Assembly: GCA_028717165.1 (NCBI GenBank)
Contig: JAQUOK010000202.1
Coordinates: forward strand, 1-6,268
Reading direction: 5' to 3'
From: Victivallaceae bacterium
Lineage (GTDB): Bacteria; Verrucomicrobiota; Lentisphaeria; Victivallales; Victivallaceae
DNA length: 6,268 nt
A program made the translations under genes and the position numbers. The notes below the pieces were generated by a model that did no database searches, was not told the DNA's origin, and saw only the letters and a list, made by a program, of their open reading frames with translations. Positions 4,948 through 6,268 of the stretch are shown in pieces. How positions within the stretch are numbered: position 1 is the first letter of the stretch; every line of letters begins with the position of its first letter.

Positions 4948-6268
4948 TATCAAGAAAATCACTGTGGCTCAGGAAGTCCTTGACTTGGTGCCCGGTAGCG
5001 TTGCGCGGCGGCTGCAGTTGCTGCCGCTGTCCTTTAAGAATGATTTGTTATTGGTCGCCTGCGCCGATGAGGACAGTATCGACGCAATCGACCGGCTGGA
5101 AAATATCATCGGCCTGGCAATAAAGGCGGTTGAAGTTGATGATATTGAAGCTTTCAAAAAGGCGGTAAAACGTTATTATCCGGAAAAAATGGAGGACAAA
5201 GACGGTGAAAGCGCGGCGCTATTATTCAACCGCGTCATAAACCGGGCTCTTCAACTGCGCGCGTCCGACGTTCATATTGTGCCGGGCGACAGAAACGGGA
5301 TGATTAAAATGCGTATTGACGGGCTGATGCGCAATGACCGGGAAATCAGTGCCGGGCGCCTCACGGAGTTGACTTCGGTAATAAAAATCGCGGCCGATCT
5401 CGATATCGCTGAAAAAAGAATCCCGCTCGACGGCAATATCAACTTACCGCTTTTCGGAGATGAAATTGCTTTGCGTGTCGCGACGATTCCGACCATTTAC
5501 GGGGAACATATCACCTTGCGTCTTTTGACCCAGGATGACGAAGCCGCTCTGGAACAGCTCGACGCGCTTGGTCTGGAGGATATTCACTATAAGTTGCTGC
5601 TCGATGCGATCAGCGAACCCAACGGCATAATTCTGCTGTCCGGTCCCACCGGAAGCGGCAAAACCACTACCCTTTACGCCGCGCTCCGACATCTGCGCCG
5701 CGGCGGCGGCAGACACCTGGTCAGCATTGAAGACCCGGTCGAAAAACCCGTGTCCGGGGTTACCCAGATAAAGATCGACTCGGACAGTGAACGGATCACT
5801 TTCAACAAAGCCCTGCGCAGTGTCCTGCGTCACGACCCGGATGTGATCATGGTTGGGGAAATACGGGACGGCGAAACCGGGGATATCGCGGTAAAATCCG
5901 CGCTTACCGGGCATCTGGTGCTTTCCACGCTGCATACCAACAGCGCCGCCGGGGTTTTGACGCGGCTGATGAATCTGGGTATCGCCCCGTTCCTGGTCGC
6001 TTCCACTTTGCGTCTCGCTATCGCTCAGCGTCTGGTGAGGATACCATGTTCTCACTGTGTAACTTACCGGAAACCGACGGCGGAAGAATGCGGGGAATTC
6101 GGCTGGGATGCCGAAGATGAAAACCTGAAAGTACCCGAAGCGGCGGGCTGTGATTTCTGCGGCGGTTCCGGAAATGCCGGACGGCTCGCCTTGTATGAAA
6201 TGATCCCGGTCGACCGGGAAATCAGAAAACTGATTCTCAAAAACACGGATGAACAGGAATTTGCCGAT
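4922..6268 (+). CDS. gspE: GspE/PilB-family secretion assembly ATPase, 3' end cut by window
   Basis: Hexameric cytoplasmic ATPase that powers pseudopilus or pilus assembly; 449 codons are present and the frame is open at the window end. Residues about 15-80 form a GspE N-terminal domain. The N2 domain has the family motif RASDVHI (113-119) and DIAEKRIPLDG. The ATPase core is intact: Walker A GPTGSGKTT (241-249), Asp box SIEDPVE (268-274), Walker B DVIMVGEIRD (307-316, catalytic Glu313) and His box GHLVLSTLHTN (330-340). AIAQRLVR leads into the zinc-binding tetracysteine C376-x2-C379-x30-C410-x2-C413, which marks GspE/PilB extension ATPases and is absent from PilT retraction ATPases. Most of a usual GspE (about 500 aa) is therefore present. 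ATG 4922 gives a 26-base overlap with the GspM/PilO-like gene; GTG 4964 is an alternative that would avoid it. The sequence does not by itself separate GspE from PilB; the GspL-like partner favours GspE. Confidence 0.93.
   Translation, partial: MVKEKEKINIKKITVAQEVLDLVPGSVARRLQLLPLSFKNDLLLVACADEDSIDAIDRLENIIGLAIKAVEVDDIEAFKKAVKRYYPEKMEDKDGESAALLFNRVINRALQLRASDVHIVPGDRNGMIKMRIDGLMRNDREISAGRLTELTSVIKIAADLDIAEKRIPLDGNINLPLFGDEIALRVATIPTIYGEHITLRLLTQDDEAALEQLDALGLEDIHYKLLLDAISEPNGIILLSGPTGSGKTTTLYAALRHLRRGGGRHLVSIEDPVEKPVSGVTQIKIDSDSERITFNKALRSVLRHDPDVIMVGEIRDGETGDIAVKSALTGHLVLSTLHTNSAAGVLTRLMNLGIAPFLVASTLRLAIAQRLVRIPCSHCVTYRKPTAEECGEFGWDAEDENLKVPEAAGCDFCGGSGNAGRLALYEMIPVDREIRKLILKNTDEQEFAD

Noticed and set aside
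5444..6055. 203-codon open frame on the minus strand
   Set aside because: It lies entirely antisense to the conserved ATPase core of gspE, whose Walker and His motifs fix the coding frame. Its product shows no recognisable domain and no ribosome binding site was evident.
1..6268. CRISPR array, insertion sequence, tRNA, rRNA or prophage integration signs
   Set aside because: No regularly spaced repeats, transposase frame, terminal inverted repeats, cloverleaf or rRNA-like stretch was seen. The phage-tail-like modules sit inside a prepilin with no phage genes around them.

Overview
The window holds the start of a type II secretion / type IV pilus-like (T2SS/T4P) operon from a Gram-negative bacterium. 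The best lineage guess is the Lentisphaerota or a neighbouring PVC-group phylum. The guess rests on the prepilin leaders, which have the form xFSLIELL or xLTLIELL with no glycine before the cleavage site. From memory, this style is common in the very large pseudopilin sets of Lentisphaerota. No rRNA or housekeeping gene is present to confirm it.

Layout. Bases 1-292 carry one small minus-strand ORF of unknown function, best started at 250, where it has a strong ribosome binding site; a weak hairpin lies behind it. Bases 293-717 are an AT-rich gap without a convincing gene. The gap has a consensus -10 hexamer, a second weak promoter-like pair and a 12-bp-arm inverted repeat. From 718 to the window end, five plus-strand genes are packed almost without gaps: a GspG-like pseudopilin (718-1347), a large modular pseudopilin (1353-2810), a GspL-like PilM/PilN-type fusion (2820-4151), a GspM/PilO-like assembly protein (4159-4947) and the GspE/PilB-family assembly ATPase (4922 onward, cut by the window end).

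How they work together (family knowledge plus inference). The ATPase hexamer in the cytoplasm docks on the cytoplasmic domain of the GspL-like protein. That protein pairs with the GspM/PilO-like protein across the inner membrane and periplasm. ATP hydrolysis drives assembly of processed pseudopilins into a short periplasmic filament that pushes cargo out, or into a surface pilus. A polytopic platform protein (GspF/PilC), a secretin (GspD/PilQ) and a prepilin peptidase are expected but are not in this window; they may lie downstream or elsewhere.

Most interesting points. The second pseudopilin carries two tandem modules of about 52 residues that resemble carbohydrate-binding or phage-tail-type W-Y-D-V...SG.S.P...D...W modules, suggesting a filament-borne binding subunit. 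Both pseudopilins lack the otherwise near-universal -1 glycine. The operon is compact, with the order pseudopilin-pseudopilin-L-M-E. I see no CRISPR array, insertion sequence, tRNA or rRNA.
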